Under the pieces are notes generated by a model. That model was given only the letters and a program-made list of their open reading frames with translations, was not told where the DNA came from and ran no database searches. This document shows, piece by piece, positions 17,019 through 26,512 of a DNA stretch of 64,000 nt. Where the stretch lies: contig JAFUWW010000009.1 in the NCBI GenBank assembly GCA_017471085.1, forward strand, positions 1 through 64,000, given 5' to 3'. The position numbers and the translations under genes were made by a program. Position 1 is the stretch's first letter; the number at the start of each line of letters is the position of its first letter. The DNA comes from Bacteroidales bacterium (lineage in GTDB: Bacteria > Bacteroidota > Bacteroidia > Bacteroidales > UBA932).

Positions 17019-18751
17019 ATCAGGTCTTCCCGCTCGCGGATGTCCTTGAGCCGCAATTGGATGGTGGAAGACCCGCGGTAGAAGTTCTCCACGATGGAAT
17101 AGCAGATGTCAATCGGGTTGCCGGACTTGATATATTCGTAGTAATCGGCCATGTTGAAGCCGATGGCGGCTATCTGCCTGTAAGGCTGGCTTTCCTGCAT
17201 CAGGTCCAGTTTGAGGTGTACGCCGCCGGCACCTACCTTGCGGCCGTTTCCGGCGTCATAGACATCTTCCGTGAGGAAAACCGGATTGCTGTTGCCCGGA
17301 CCGAAAGGCTGGAACTGCTTGAGGATACGGGTGAATTTGGGCGTGATCTGGGAAAAATCCAGGCGGGCGTCGATTTCCACCACCGGGGTAAGTTCCTCCC
17401 GGGTGATGTTGCCCGAGACAAACTGGTTCATCCTGCGGCAGAACTCTTCCAGATGCTCCTCTTTCATGGTGAGGCCGGCGGCATAGACATGGCCGCCGAA
17501 GTTCTCCAGCAGGTCGGCGCAGCTCTCGATGGAGGCGTAAAGGTCGAAACCCTGGACGCTCCGGGCACTGCCCGTCACGAATCCGTTGCTCTTTGTAAGC
17601 ACTACGGTAGGCTTGTAGTAAGCCTCCACCAGGCGGGAGGCGACGATGCCCACGACACCCTTGTTCCAAGTCGGATTGTAGACGATGGTCACATTCTCCG
17701 TTTCCAGGGCCTTCCCGTCCCGGACCATTTCCAGCGCCTCCTGGGTGATTTCCCGGTCGATGGACTTGCGCTCGTTGTTGCTGTCGTTGATCTGTTCGCC
17801 GATGCGCACGGCGGTCTGGTCGTCCGTCGCCGTGAGCAGTTCCACGGCCAGGCGGCCGCTTTCCATACGCCCCGCCGCATTGATACGCGGGCCGATCTTG
17901 AAAACGATATCGTCGATATTGATGTGGCCGGGCTCCAGTTTGGCCAGGTTGATCATGGCCAGCAGACCTTTCCGGGGATTTTCGTTCAGCCGCTTGAGAC
18001 CGAAATGGGCCAGGATGCGGTTCTCTCCCGTCATGGACACCAGGTCCGAGGCGATGGAAACCACCTGCAGGTCCAGAAGGGGGGTCAGCAGGTCCGGATC
18101 CAGATCGTATTTCTGCACATATCCCTGGGCCAGTTTGAACCCCACGCCACAGCCGCAGAGGTCGTCGAACGGGTAGTGGCAGTCTTCCCGCTTGGGATCC
18201 AGCACGGCCACCGCCCCCGGCAGTTCATTCTCCGGCAGGTGATGGTCGCAGATGATCACCTCGATCCCCTTGCCGCGGGCATATTCCACCTTGTCGATGG
18301 CCTTGATGCCGCAGTCCAGCGTGATCACCAGCTGCACACCGTTGTCCGAGGCCCAGTCCAGACCCTTGTACGACAGGCCGTAACCCTCATCATAGCGGTC
18401 CGGAATGTAGAAATCCACCTTCTGGGTAAAACGGCGGATAAAGGAATAGACCAGCGCCACAGCCGTGGTACCGTCTACATCGTAATCGCCGTAAACCAAT
18501 ATTTTCTGTCCCTTGACGATGGCTTCATGCACCCGGTCCACGGCTTTGTCCATATCGGCCATGAGGAAAGGGTCGTGCAAGTCTTCCAGGCGGGGACGGA
18601 AGAAACTGCGGGCCTCGTCAAACGTCTCTACTCCGCGCTGAACCAACAGATTGGCAAGAACCCGGTCGATACCGAGTTCCGCCGCCAGCCGCCCCGCTTT
18701 TTCGGGATCGGCCGGTGCTTTTACCGTCCATTGTCTGTCTGAAAAGCCCAT
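17015..18751 (-). CDS. recJ: Single-stranded-DNA-specific exonuclease RecJ
   Basis: A 578-residue RecJ (5'-3' ssDNA exonuclease in recombination and mismatch repair). DHH-family motifs seen: VYGDYDVDGTTA, then ICDHHLPE, DHHA1-type GGH (NFGGHVYAAG) and the C-terminal OB-fold region. Normal family length. The start at 18751 is only 7 bases from a -7 box. Convergent with aroK, overlapping by four bases. Confidence 0.96.
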   Translation of the reverse strand: MGFSDRQWTVKAPADPEKAGRLAAELGIDRVLANLLVQRGVETFDEARSFFRPRLEDLHDPFLMADMDKAVDRVHEAIVKGQKILVYGDYDVDGTTAVALVYSFIRRFTQKVDFYIPDRYDEGYGLSYKGLDWASDNGVQLVITLDCGIKAIDKVEYARGKGIEVIICDHHLPENELPGAVAVLDPKREDCHYPFDDLCGCGVGFKLAQGYVQKYDLDPDLLTPLLDLQVVSIASDLVSMTGENRILAHFGLKRLNENPRKGLLAMINLAKLEPGHINIDDIVFKIGPRINAAGRMESGRLAVELLTATDDQTAVRIGEQINDSNNERKSIDREITQEALEMVRDGKALETENVTIVYNPTWNKGVVGIVASRLVEAYYKPTVVLTKSNGFVTGSARSVQGFDLYASIESCADLLENFGGHVYAAGLTMKEEHLEEFCRRMNQFVSGNITREELTPVVEIDARLDFSQITPKFTRILKQFQPFGPGNSNPVFLTEDVYDAGNGRKVGAGGVHLKLDLMQESQPYRQIAAIGFNMADYYEYIKSGNPIDICYSIVENFYRGSSTIQLRLKDIREREDLI

Positions 18752-18758
18752 AATCGTA

Positions 18759-18766
18759 CAAATTTA
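18759..18766 (-). promoter_or_regulatory. -7 box of recJ, 7 nt from the start codon
   Basis: On the minus strand TAAATTTG fits TAnnTTTG. Seven bases (18752-18758) separate it from the recJ ATG, which predicts a leaderless or nearly leaderless transcript. Confidence 0.55.
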
Positions 18767-18800
18767 GCAATTATCGGGCATAATTCCAAACCGATTTTTG

Positions 18801-19511
18801 TCAGATTTCAGGCCCCCGGATCGGAATGCCGTCCTGGTTCCACCAGTCGCCGTCGGCTTCGTTGAAGGGCTGCAGGAAGGGATTGGTGGAGATTTCACGG
18901 CCGATGGTGGTGGGCTGTCCGTGGCCGGGAATCACGTCCGTGTCGCCCGGGAGGGTGAGCACCTTCTTCAGGAGAGAATCCATGAGGACGTCGTAGTCGC
19001 CGCCGGCAAGGTCTGTCCGGCCGATGCTGCCTGCGAACAGGGTATCCCCGCTGAGCAGGAGGGAATTCTCCTCCGACCAGTAGCAGACGCCGCCGGGCGT
19101 ATGGCCGGGCGTACCGATGACCTTCCAGCTGCATCCGCCGCTTTCCAGGGTATCCCCGTCGGCGATGTCCACCGTGGGGAAATCGTGTTTCAGGAAGGTG
19201 AAAGACTGGCGGAAACCTCCGGTAATCTGATCCATGATATGCTTGTCGGCGGGATTCAGATATACGGGGACGCTGAAGCGGGCCAGGAGTTTTTCCACGC
19301 CCCACACATGGTCGAAGTGGCCGTGGGTGAGGAAGATGGCATCCGGCACCAGGGAGTGTTCCTTCAGGAAATCCAGCAGGCTGTCCGTGCCTTCCGGCGA
19401 GGACATGCCGGGATCCACGATCGTACAGGAAGGGCCTTCGTCCGTCCAGAGGACCACACAATTGGTCCCCAGCGGATTGAATTCAAAAATTCGGGTATGC
19501 AGCATAGTCAT
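18801..19511 (-). CDS. Metallo-beta-lactamase-fold hydrolase (glyoxalase II-like)
   Basis: A 236-residue MBL-fold hydrolase. The zinc motif THGHFDH, a later GTPGHTPGG segment and the terminal PGHG (VIPGHGQPT) are the glyoxalase-II-like ligand set. Probably a cytoplasmic hydroxyacylglutathione-hydrolase-like or general thioester hydrolase; the substrate is unknown. The ATG at 19511 was chosen because upstream codons lie in the promoter (TAAATTTG at 19527-19534); a second ATG lies at 19505. Divergent from the deoxynucleoside kinases. Confidence 0.88.
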   Translation of the reverse strand: MTMLHTRIFEFNPLGTNCVVLWTDEGPSCTIVDPGMSSPEGTDSLLDFLKEHSLVPDAIFLTHGHFDHVWGVEKLLARFSVPVYLNPADKHIMDQITGGFRQSFTFLKHDFPTVDIADGDTLESGGCSWKVIGTPGHTPGGVCYWSEENSLLLSGDTLFAGSIGRTDLAGGDYDVLMDSLLKKVLTLPGDTDVIPGHGQPTTIGREISTNPFLQPFNEADGDWWNQDGIPIRGPEI

Positions 19512-19573
19512 GGTCGATTTAGATTGCAAATTTACGATTATTTTGCCAACTTTGTAGAATCAACCACCATTGT

Positions 19574-20185
19574 ATGCACATCGGAATCGCAGGAAATATC
19601 GGCAGCGGCAAGACCACTCTCACCACCCTACTCGCCCGCCACTACGGCTGGACCCCGAAATTCGAATCCGTCACGTACAATCCCTATCTGGCCGATTATT
19701 ACAAAGACATCAAACGCTGGTCGTTCGCGCTGGAGATGTACTTCCTGCAGCAGCGCCTGCACGATGTGCTGGATATCGCCAAGTCAAAGGACGTCATCAT
19801 CCAGGACCGCACCCTGTTCGAAGGCGTCCACATTTTCGTAGCCAACAACTATGCGCAGGGAAACCTCTCGGAGAGGGACTACAATACTTATATGGACACC
19901 TTCAACGTGATGATGTCGGTGGTGAAGGAGCCGGACCTGATGATCTACCTCAAAAGCAGCATCCCCCACCTGGTGGCCCAGATCCAGAAACGCGGCCGGG
20001 ATTACGAACAGACCATCTCCATCGACTACCTCTCCGGCCTCAACCAGCGCTACGAAGACTGGATCGCCGGTTACAAAGGCCGCCTGATCGTGATAGAGGC
20101 CGACAACCTGGATTTCCTGAACAGGCCGGAAGACTTCGCCTCCATCACGGACCGCATCGACGCCGAGTTGTACGGTTTGTTTTAA
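19574..20185 (+). CDS. Deoxynucleoside kinase (first of a tandem pair)
   Basis: A 203-residue dNK-family kinase that phosphorylates salvaged deoxynucleosides. P-loop GNIGSGKT (7-14), the QDRT (DR[ST]) motif, and a lid with IQKRGRDYE. It shares most of its sequence with the next gene, 87 bases downstream, so the two arose by tandem duplication. Substrate preference (deoxyadenosine versus deoxycytidine or deoxyguanosine) cannot be read from sequence alone. Confidence 0.92.
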   Translation: MHIGIAGNIGSGKTTLTTLLARHYGWTPKFESVTYNPYLADYYKDIKRWSFALEMYFLQQRLHDVLDIAKSKDVIIQDRTLFEGVHIFVANNYAQGNLSERDYNTYMDTFNVMMSVVKEPDLMIYLKSSIPHLVAQIQKRGRDYEQTISIDYLSGLNQRYEDWIAGYKGRLIVIEADNLDFLNRPEDFASITDRIDAELYGLF

Positions 20186-20272
20186 ATGATTATATTTGTG
20201 AGATTAGACGCCCGGCCACTGCCGGACATGACGGAAAAAACGGTTTGACGGAAAGATTTAATCTATTGAATT

Positions 20273-20899
20273 ATGCATATAGCAATCGCCGGTAATATCG
20301 GCAGCGGAAAGACCACGCTGACCAAAATGCTCGCCACCCATTACGGATGGACTCCCAAGTTCGAGTCCGTAGACTTCAACCCCTATCTGGCCGATTTCTA
20401 CGAAGACATGGAACGCTGGTCGTTCAACCTCCAGATTTATTTCCTGAACAAGCGTTTCCAGGATGTGGTGGAAATCTCCAAGCATAAGGAAGTGATCATC
20501 CAGGACCGCACCATCTACGAAGATGCCCGCATCTTCGCCCCCAACCTCCACGCCATGGGCCTGATGTCCACCCGTGACTTCGAGAACTACAGCGACCTGT
20601 TCGACCTGATGATGTCGCTGGTGAATCCGCCGGACCTGCTCATCTACCTGAGAAGCTCCATCCCCAACCTCATCGCCCAGATCCAGAAACGCGGCCGCGA
20701 ATACGAACGCTCCATCCGCATCGACTACATCACCGGCCTCAACCAGCGCTACGAAGACTGGATCCGGAATTACAAGGCCCGCCTCCTCATCGTAGACGTG
20801 GACAACATCAAATTCGAGAACAAACCCGAAGATTTCCAGTATATTACGGATAGAATCGACGCCGAACTCTTCGGCCTCTTCCCTTCCGAACAACAATAG
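20273..20899 (+). CDS. Deoxynucleoside kinase (second of a tandem pair)
   Basis: A 208-residue paralogue of the preceding kinase with the same P-loop GNIGSGKT, QDRT motif and lid (IQKRGREYE). The differences lie mainly in the substrate-pocket region and a C-terminal PSEQQ extension. The pair probably divides purine and pyrimidine deoxynucleosides, as in other Bacteroidota with two dNKs. It is followed after 8 bases by an acyl-CoA ligase gene. Confidence 0.92.
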   Translation: MHIAIAGNIGSGKTTLTKMLATHYGWTPKFESVDFNPYLADFYEDMERWSFNLQIYFLNKRFQDVVEISKHKEVIIQDRTIYEDARIFAPNLHAMGLMSTRDFENYSDLFDLMMSLVNPPDLLIYLRSSIPNLIAQIQKRGREYERSIRIDYITGLNQRYEDWIRNYKARLLIVDVDNIKFENKPEDFQYITDRIDAELFGLFPSEQQ

Positions 20900-20907
20900 A
20901 ACCGATT

Positions 20908-22830
20908 ATGAACGAAAGACCCACCATCATCGACTTTGTCGAAAAGTATACCCGGCAGTTCGCCGACCACACCTATCTCCGTGAAAAGGTCAACGGGACC
21001 TGGAAGGAGATCACCCAGGAACAGACCCGCCTGGAGGCCTACCGCATCGGCGCCGGCCTCATGTCGCTCGGCCTCAGGAAAGGGGACAAAATCGCCCTCC
21101 TGTCGGAAAGCCGCGCCATGTGGATCCTGTCCGAACTGGGCGCCATGTACGCCGGTGCCACCGACGTTCCCCTCTCCGTGAACCTGGGCGAAGGCAAGGA
21201 TCTTGTCTTCCGCATCAACCATTCGGAATCCAAATGGATCCTGGTGTCCGGCAACCACCTGCCCAAGATCCGCGCCATCCTCCCGGAATGCCCGGACGTG
21301 GAAAAGGTCATCGTCTTTGACGATACCGCCTTCGACTACGACAAACTGGAGGCCAAGGAAATCCGCATGTCGGAAATCCAGAAGATGGGCGACGAATTCC
21401 TCAAGGCCCACCGGGCAGAATTCGAGGCCCGCTTCCACAGCATCGGCCCGGACGATTACGCCAACATCTCCTACACTTCCGGCACCACGGCCGATCCCAA
21501 GGGAATCCTCCTCACCCACCGCAACTACACGGCCAACGTAGCCCAGGGCAACTCCGTCATCTCCATCAACGAGGGAGAGGTGATGCTCATCATCCTGCCC
21601 CTGGACCACTGCTTCGCCCACGTGGCCGGCATGTACACCATGATGTACTACGGCGGTTCCATCGCTTTCGTGCCCATCGGCAAGAACGCCCTGGCCACCC
21701 TGCGCAACGTGCCTACCGCCATTTCGGAGGTCCGTCCGCACGTGATGCTTTCCGTTCCCGCCCTCGCCCGCAACTTCAAGAAGAACATCGAGAGCGGCAT
21801 CAAGAAGAAGGGTCCCAAGGTGGAGAAACTCTTCAACTTCGCCCTCAACAATGCCATCAAATACAACAAGGAATACTACAACCGGGGCACCGGCGGCACC
21901 TTCTGGAGAAAACCCCTCGTCTCCCTGTTCGACAAGATCCTGTTCAAGCAGGTACGGGAAAACTTCGGCGGCCGCATGCGTTTCTTCGTAGGCGGCGGTG
22001 CCCTGCTGGACATCGAGCTGCAGCGCTTCTTCTGCGCAGTGGGCATGCCCATGTTCCAGGGCTACGGCCTCACGGAAGCCACACCTATCATCTGCGCCAA
22101 CTCGGAAGGCCACGCCCGGTTCGGGTCCTCCGGCCGTATCGTGAAGCCCATGGACTGCGTCATCCTGGACGCAGAGGGCAAGGAAGTTCCGCACGGCACC
22201 CGCGGAGAGATCGTCATCCGCGGCGAGAACGTGATGGCCGGCTACTGGAAGAACCCCAAGGCCACGGCCGACACGGTGGTGGACGGCTGGCTCCACACCG
22301 GCGACATGGGCTACATCTGCCCGGAAGACCCGGACTTCCTGTATGTGGTAGGCCGGTTCAAGAGCCTCCTCATCTCCTCCGACGGCGAGAAATACTCACC
22401 GGAAGGCTTTGAAGACAACTTCACCGAAACTTCCAAATGGGTGAACGCCTGCGTGCTGCACAACAACCAGAAGCCGTACTGCGTGGCGCTGGTAGTGCCG
22501 GACAAGGCTGCCCTGACGGAAGCCATCCAGAAACGCGGCCTGGACCCTGCCTCCGAAGAAGGCCGCCGGGCCATGCTGGACCTCATCCAGGCCGATGTAG
22601 ACACCTACAAGAAGGGCGGCGTGCATGAAGGCATGTTCCCGGAGCGCTGGCTTCCTTCCGCCATCGGCATCTGCGACGAGGAATTCACCATCGCCAACAA
22701 GATGATGAACTCCACCATGAAGATTGTCCGCGGCAAGGTGGAAGAACACTATGCCGCCCTGCTGGACTACCTGTATTCGGCGGAAGGCAAGGACATCCAC
22801 AATGCCCGCAACCTGGAAGCCCTGAAATAA
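20908..22830 (+). CDS. AMP-dependent long-chain acyl-CoA synthetase
   Basis: A 640-residue ANL-superfamily ligase that activates fatty acids to acyl-CoA through an acyl-AMP. Seen: the AMP-binding motif YTSGTTADPKG, GYGLTEATP, the HTGDMG motif and the C-terminal YSPEGFEDNF lid region. Length and the KIALLSESRAMW start fit FadD/FACL-type enzymes. Last gene of the kinase operon; a strong terminator follows at once. Confidence 0.9.
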   Translation: MNERPTIIDFVEKYTRQFADHTYLREKVNGTWKEITQEQTRLEAYRIGAGLMSLGLRKGDKIALLSESRAMWILSELGAMYAGATDVPLSVNLGEGKDLVFRINHSESKWILVSGNHLPKIRAILPECPDVEKVIVFDDTAFDYDKLEAKEIRMSEIQKMGDEFLKAHRAEFEARFHSIGPDDYANISYTSGTTADPKGILLTHRNYTANVAQGNSVISINEGEVMLIILPLDHCFAHVAGMYTMMYYGGSIAFVPIGKNALATLRNVPTAISEVRPHVMLSVPALARNFKKNIESGIKKKGPKVEKLFNFALNNAIKYNKEYYNRGTGGTFWRKPLVSLFDKILFKQVRENFGGRMRFFVGGGALLDIELQRFFCAVGMPMFQGYGLTEATPIICANSEGHARFGSSGRIVKPMDCVILDAEGKEVPHGTRGEIVIRGENVMAGYWKNPKATADTVVDGWLHTGDMGYICPEDPDFLYVVGRFKSLLISSDGEKYSPEGFEDNFTETSKWVNACVLHNNQKPYCVALVVPDKAALTEAIQKRGLDPASEEGRRAMLDLIQADVDTYKKGGVHEGMFPERWLPSAIGICDEEFTIANKMMNSTMKIVRGKVEEHYAALLDYLYSAEGKDIHNARNLEALK

Positions 22831-22836
22831 ACAGAA

Positions 22837-22870
22837 AGGCCCGTCTCCTGTGCGGAGACGGGCCTTTTTC
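22837..22870 (+). terminator. Strong intrinsic terminator, probably bidirectional
   Basis: A perfect 12-bp stem (22837-22848 with 22854-22865), 5-nt loop and a run of T. It lies 7 bases after the ligase stop and directly before the 3' end of the convergent gene at 22872, so it can serve both. Confidence 0.93.
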
Positions 22871-22871
22871 T

Positions 22872-23387
22872 TCAACCGTTCCGGCCGAAACGCCAGGCGC
22901 GCATGTACTCGAAGCCGGCCCGGATTTCTTCTTCCGTATCCCGGTCGTCGAGGGTGAACCAGCAGTAATGGGACTCCAGGTCGCTGTCCCGGTACATGTA
23001 CTGGAGCGTCCGGTCCTCTTTCATCAGGCGCATGCAGCGGGCATGCATCGCCAGGAAACGGTATAACAACGGCAGCACCGGGAAATCACCCCGGGTCCCC
23101 TGCAGCCAAAGATTGTCCGAGCAATAGGCGCAGACCATGGCGGCTTTGGAGTAGCACTGCCAGGCCTGCTTCCGGTAATCGACACTGACAAAGAACCTGG
23201 CGAATTCTTCCCAGGCCCGGCTCAGGGCGATCAGGAAGCCCACTTCGTTCTCTTCCTGCCCCCACCGGGCTTCCAGGTCGTCGACCTTTTTCTGATACGG
23301 AGCGGAGAGTTCACTGACCAGGGAAGGGACCATCCGGAGGTTTCCGTTGTCGGTCCAGGCTACGAGGGAATAAGCTTTGTTTTCCAT
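22872..23387 (-). CDS. Hypothetical protein, 171 residues
   Basis: I do not recognise this family. A soluble, aromatic-rich (W, Y, F) protein with no signal peptide or membrane helix. The middle part (FLIALSRAWEEFARFFVSVDYRKQAWQCYSKAAMVCA) looks like a TPR-type helical repeat and the sequence ends in WRFGRNG. It is convergent with the ligase gene and shares its terminator. The frame and start (MENKAYSLVAW) are convincing; function unknown. Confidence 0.75.
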   Translation of the reverse strand: MENKAYSLVAWTDNGNLRMVPSLVSELSAPYQKKVDDLEARWGQEENEVGFLIALSRAWEEFARFFVSVDYRKQAWQCYSKAAMVCAYCSDNLWLQGTRGDFPVLPLLYRFLAMHARCMRLMKEDRTLQYMYRDSDLESHYCWFTLDDRDTEEEIRAGFEYMRAWRFGRNG

Positions 23388-23490
23388 TTTTACACAACAG
23401 TTTTCAAAGAACTTTGCCGGCTCCCCGGAGGTCCCGTCAGGGCACGATACGCTCTGTCAAAGGACGGCCTTCGGCCGGAGTTGTGTAAAA
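23387..23490. repeat. 11-bp inverted repeat spanning an intergenic region
   Basis: TTTTACACAAC near 23388-23398 and its exact complement GTTGTGTAAAA at 23480-23490 bracket about 80 bases, with a small GGCC hairpin inside. It may be a regulatory structure or a remnant of a small mobile repeat. Confidence 0.45.
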
Positions 23491-23543
23491 AAGGATATGG
23501 CGCAGATTAAATCATAACACTGCAAAGATACTACTTTTTTCCG

Positions 23544-23551
23544 TATCTTTG
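23544..23551 (+). promoter_or_regulatory. -7 box of uvrA, 6 nt from the start codon
   Basis: TATCTTTG, followed by only six bases before the uvrA ATG at 23558. Predicts a leaderless or nearly leaderless mRNA. Confidence 0.65.
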
Positions 23552-23557
23552 TAATCT

Positions 23558-26350
23558 ATGGTTAAGAAAGAGTATATACAAGTGCGCGGTGCGCGGGCCA
23601 ATAATCTGCAAGACATCAATGCAGATATCCCGCGGGGAGAATTTGTTGTGGTTACCGGCCTGAGCGGCAGCGGCAAGAGTTCGCTGGCGTTCGACACCAT
23701 CTATGCGGAAGGCCAGCGGCGGTACATGGACACCCTGTCCACTTACGCCAAACACTTCATGGGCATCCTGGAAAAACCGGAAGTGGAAGAGATCAAAGGC
23801 CTCAGCCCCATCATTGCCATCGAGCAGAAGACTACCGGCAACAACCCCCGATCCACAGTGGGCACCATCACGGAAATCTACGACTTCCTCCGTCTTCTGT
23901 ACGCCAAAGGCTCCCGGGCTTTCTCGCCGGAAACCGGCAAGGAGATGGTCCGCTACACGGACGAGCAGATCGTAGACCTCATCATGACCCGTTACAGCGG
24001 ACGAAAATGCTATCTGCTTGCCCCGCTGGTTCGCGGCCGAAAGGGCCACTACAGGGAACTCTTCGACCAGATGCGCAAGCGCGGCTATACGGAGGTGCGC
24101 ATTGACGGAGAAATATTTGAGCTGCAGGATGTCACGGCGCTGGACCGGTACAAGCCCCACTTCATCGAACTGGTGGTAGACCGCCTCCTGCCCGAAGCCG
24201 GCGACGACAGGCGCATCCGGGATTCCGTAGCCCGGGCGCTCAACATCGGCAAAGGGTCGGTGGCCATTCTGGACATCCAGACGCAGGTGCTCTCGCACTT
24301 CTCCAAGCATCTGGTAGACCCGGACAGCGGCCTTTCCCTCCAGGAACCGCAGCCGCACAGCTTCTCCTTCAACTCGCCCCAGGGGTACTGTCCGCACTGC
24401 AAGGGCCTGGGCACCATCCTGGACGTGAACATGGACACCATCATCCCGGACAGGAGCAAGTCGGTGGCCGACGGAGCCATCGTCCCGCTGGGAAAAGTCC
24501 GTGAAAACCGCAAGTTCGACATCATCCGCTCCATCGCCCGTAAATACAATTTCAGCCTGTACGACCCCATCGCCGCCCTCCCGGACGATGCAGTGAGCCT
24601 CCTGGTATTCGGCTCGGAAGACCTTTTCCGCGTGGGTGAAGGCAACCTGTCGGAAATGGCCACCTGGGGCGGTGTGCTCGACAACATCGAAGACACCGTC
24701 ACCTGTCCCGTCTGCAGGGGGACGCGCCTGAACCAGGAAGCCCTGTGTTTCCGGGTCGACGGAAAAACCATCCCCGAAGTGGCCGCCATGGAAATGTCGG
24801 AACTCCGCACCTGGCTGGACAAGATTCCGGAAGGATTCAACAAAAGGGAGCAGAATGTGGCCCGGGACATCCTGAAAGAACTCCGCGAAAGGGTGCAGTT
24901 CATGCTGGACGTCGGCCTCGACTACCTGTCGCTGGACCGTCCCACGGCATCCCTCTCCGGCGGCGAGAGCCAGCGAATCCGCCTGGCCACCCAGATCGGC
25001 TCCAAACTGGTGAACGTGCTCTATATCCTGGACGAGCCTTCCATCGGCCTGCACCAGAAAGACAACCGGAAGCTCATCGCCTCGCTCAAGACGCTCCGGG
25101 ACGAGGGCAACTCCGTGATGGTGGTGGAGCATGATGCAGAGACCATGCTGAGTGCCGACTGGCTGGTGGACGTCGGTCCCGGCGCCGGCGAGCAGGGCGG
25201 AAAAATCTGCCTGAGCGCCCCGCTGTCCACCCTGCTGAAAGGGGAGAAACCGGATGCCGATACCGCCTCCCATATCGTCCTGGGCCCTTCCGTGACGTTG
25301 GATTACCTCCGGGGAGAAAAAACCATCCCCGTACCGGGAAGCCGCAGAAGGGGGAGCGGGGAATTCCTGTCGCTTCGGGGCGCCAGGGGCAATAACCTCA
25401 AGAACGTAAATGTAGACTTCCCGCTGGGCTGTCTGATCGGCGTTGCGGGGCTTTCCGGCAGCGGAAAATCGACCCTGGTAAACGAGACGCTGATGCCGGC
25501 CATCAAGCAGCAGTTCTACCGGTCGAAGGAGAAACCGCTTCCCTTCGACCAGCTGAAAGGGTTGGAATATATCGACAAGCTCATCGAAATCGACCAGTCC
25601 CCCATCGGCCGTACGCCCCGGTCCAATCCCGCCACCTTCACCGCTGTTTTCAACGACATCCGCGCCCTCTTCGAGGAAACCCCGGATGCCAAGGTGCGCG
25701 GTTTCAAGAGCGGCCGGTTCTCCTTCAACGTGCCCGGAGGCCGATGCGAGGAGTGCAAAGGCGCCGGCATCAAGGTAATCGAGATGAATTTCCTGCCTTC
25801 CGTGCATGTACCCTGCGAAGCCTGCCGCGGCCGCCGCTACAAAGAGGACACCCTGGCCGTCCGCTACAAAGGCAAGAACATCAACGACGTGCTGGAAATG
25901 CCCATCAGCGAAGCGTACGAGTTCTTCAAGCCCGTTCCCAAAATTGCCGCCAAACTCAAGGCACTGGTGGACGTAGGCCTGGGATATGTTCACCTGGGGC
26001 AGAGCGCCGTCACCTTGTCCGGCGGTGAAAGCCAGCGCATGAAGCTGGCAGCAGAACTCTCCCGCCCCTCCACGGGGTCTACGCTGTACATCCTGGACGA
26101 GCCCACCACCGGTTTGCATTTCGAAGACATCAAAGTGCTTCTTGGGGTTCTCCAGCGCCTGGTAGATGCCGGGAACACCGTAATTATCATCGAGCACAAC
26201 CTGGATGTGCTCAAAAGCGTGGACTACTTGTTTGACATGGGCCCGGAAGGCGGGCGCCGGGGCGGTCTCATCGTCGCCCAGGGCACGCCGGAAGAGCTGG
26301 CGCTGGATCCGCACTCGGTCACCGGGCCGTATCTGAAAGAAGTATTGTAG
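23558..26350 (+). CDS. uvrA: Excinuclease ABC subunit A
   Basis: A 930-residue UvrA, the damage-scanning ABC ATPase of nucleotide excision repair. Two ATP-binding heads: P-loop GLSGSGKS (34-41) and a second (GLSGSGKS) in the C-terminal half; signatures LSGGESQRIRLA and LSGGESQRMKLA. The UvrB-binding domain (about 130-250) is present. The second zinc module is complete (CEEC...CEAC). In the first only CPHC (278-281) remains; the expected upstream CxxC pair is replaced by VDPDSG near 253-258. It may therefore be a divergent second UvrA. Confidence 0.93.
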   Translation: MVKKEYIQVRGARANNLQDINADIPRGEFVVVTGLSGSGKSSLAFDTIYAEGQRRYMDTLSTYAKHFMGILEKPEVEEIKGLSPIIAIEQKTTGNNPRSTVGTITEIYDFLRLLYAKGSRAFSPETGKEMVRYTDEQIVDLIMTRYSGRKCYLLAPLVRGRKGHYRELFDQMRKRGYTEVRIDGEIFELQDVTALDRYKPHFIELVVDRLLPEAGDDRRIRDSVARALNIGKGSVAILDIQTQVLSHFSKHLVDPDSGLSLQEPQPHSFSFNSPQGYCPHCKGLGTILDVNMDTIIPDRSKSVADGAIVPLGKVRENRKFDIIRSIARKYNFSLYDPIAALPDDAVSLLVFGSEDLFRVGEGNLSEMATWGGVLDNIEDTVTCPVCRGTRLNQEALCFRVDGKTIPEVAAMEMSELRTWLDKIPEGFNKREQNVARDILKELRERVQFMLDVGLDYLSLDRPTASLSGGESQRIRLATQIGSKLVNVLYILDEPSIGLHQKDNRKLIASLKTLRDEGNSVMVVEHDAETMLSADWLVDVGPGAGEQGGKICLSAPLSTLLKGEKPDADTASHIVLGPSVTLDYLRGEKTIPVPGSRRRGSGEFLSLRGARGNNLKNVNVDFPLGCLIGVAGLSGSGKSTLVNETLMPAIKQQFYRSKEKPLPFDQLKGLEYIDKLIEIDQSPIGRTPRSNPATFTAVFNDIRALFEETPDAKVRGFKSGRFSFNVPGGRCEECKGAGIKVIEMNFLPSVHVPCEACRGRRYKEDTLAVRYKGKNINDVLEMPISEAYEFFKPVPKIAAKLKALVDVGLGYVHLGQSAVTLSGGESQRMKLAAELSRPSTGSTLYILDEPTTGLHFEDIKVLLGVLQRLVDAGNTVIIIEHNLDVLKSVDYLFDMGPEGGRRGGLIVAQGTPEELALDPHSVTGPYLKEVL

Positions 26351-26357
26351 ATGCTTG

Positions 26358-26492
26358 CCGTGTTGCCGCCGGAATCGGCCCTGCAGTGCATTTTGCGCTG
26401 CAACATGGTCGGTGTTTTGGCCCGGGAGGCCGTCTTCCTTGCCATGTTGCTTCCGGAATCGGCCCTGCAGTGCAGTTTGCGCTGCAACATGG
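26358..26492 (+). repeat. 51-bp element doublet A
   Basis: Two direct copies, 26358-26408 and 26442-26492, 51 bp each, separated by 33 bp. They match at 47 of 51 positions. Ends are CC(A/G)TGTTGC and GCAACATGG (9-bp inverted repeat), with an inner hairpin GCAGTGCA/TGCGCTGC. The doublet begins 8 bases after the uvrA stop. Confidence 0.93.
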
Positions 26493-26512
26493 CCAGGCCG
26501 GACTGCTCCGGG

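Noticed and set aside
19574..20899. Assembly duplication of the deoxynucleoside kinase
   Set aside because: The two copies differ at many codons across their full length and have different intergenic sequence, so they are true paralogues.
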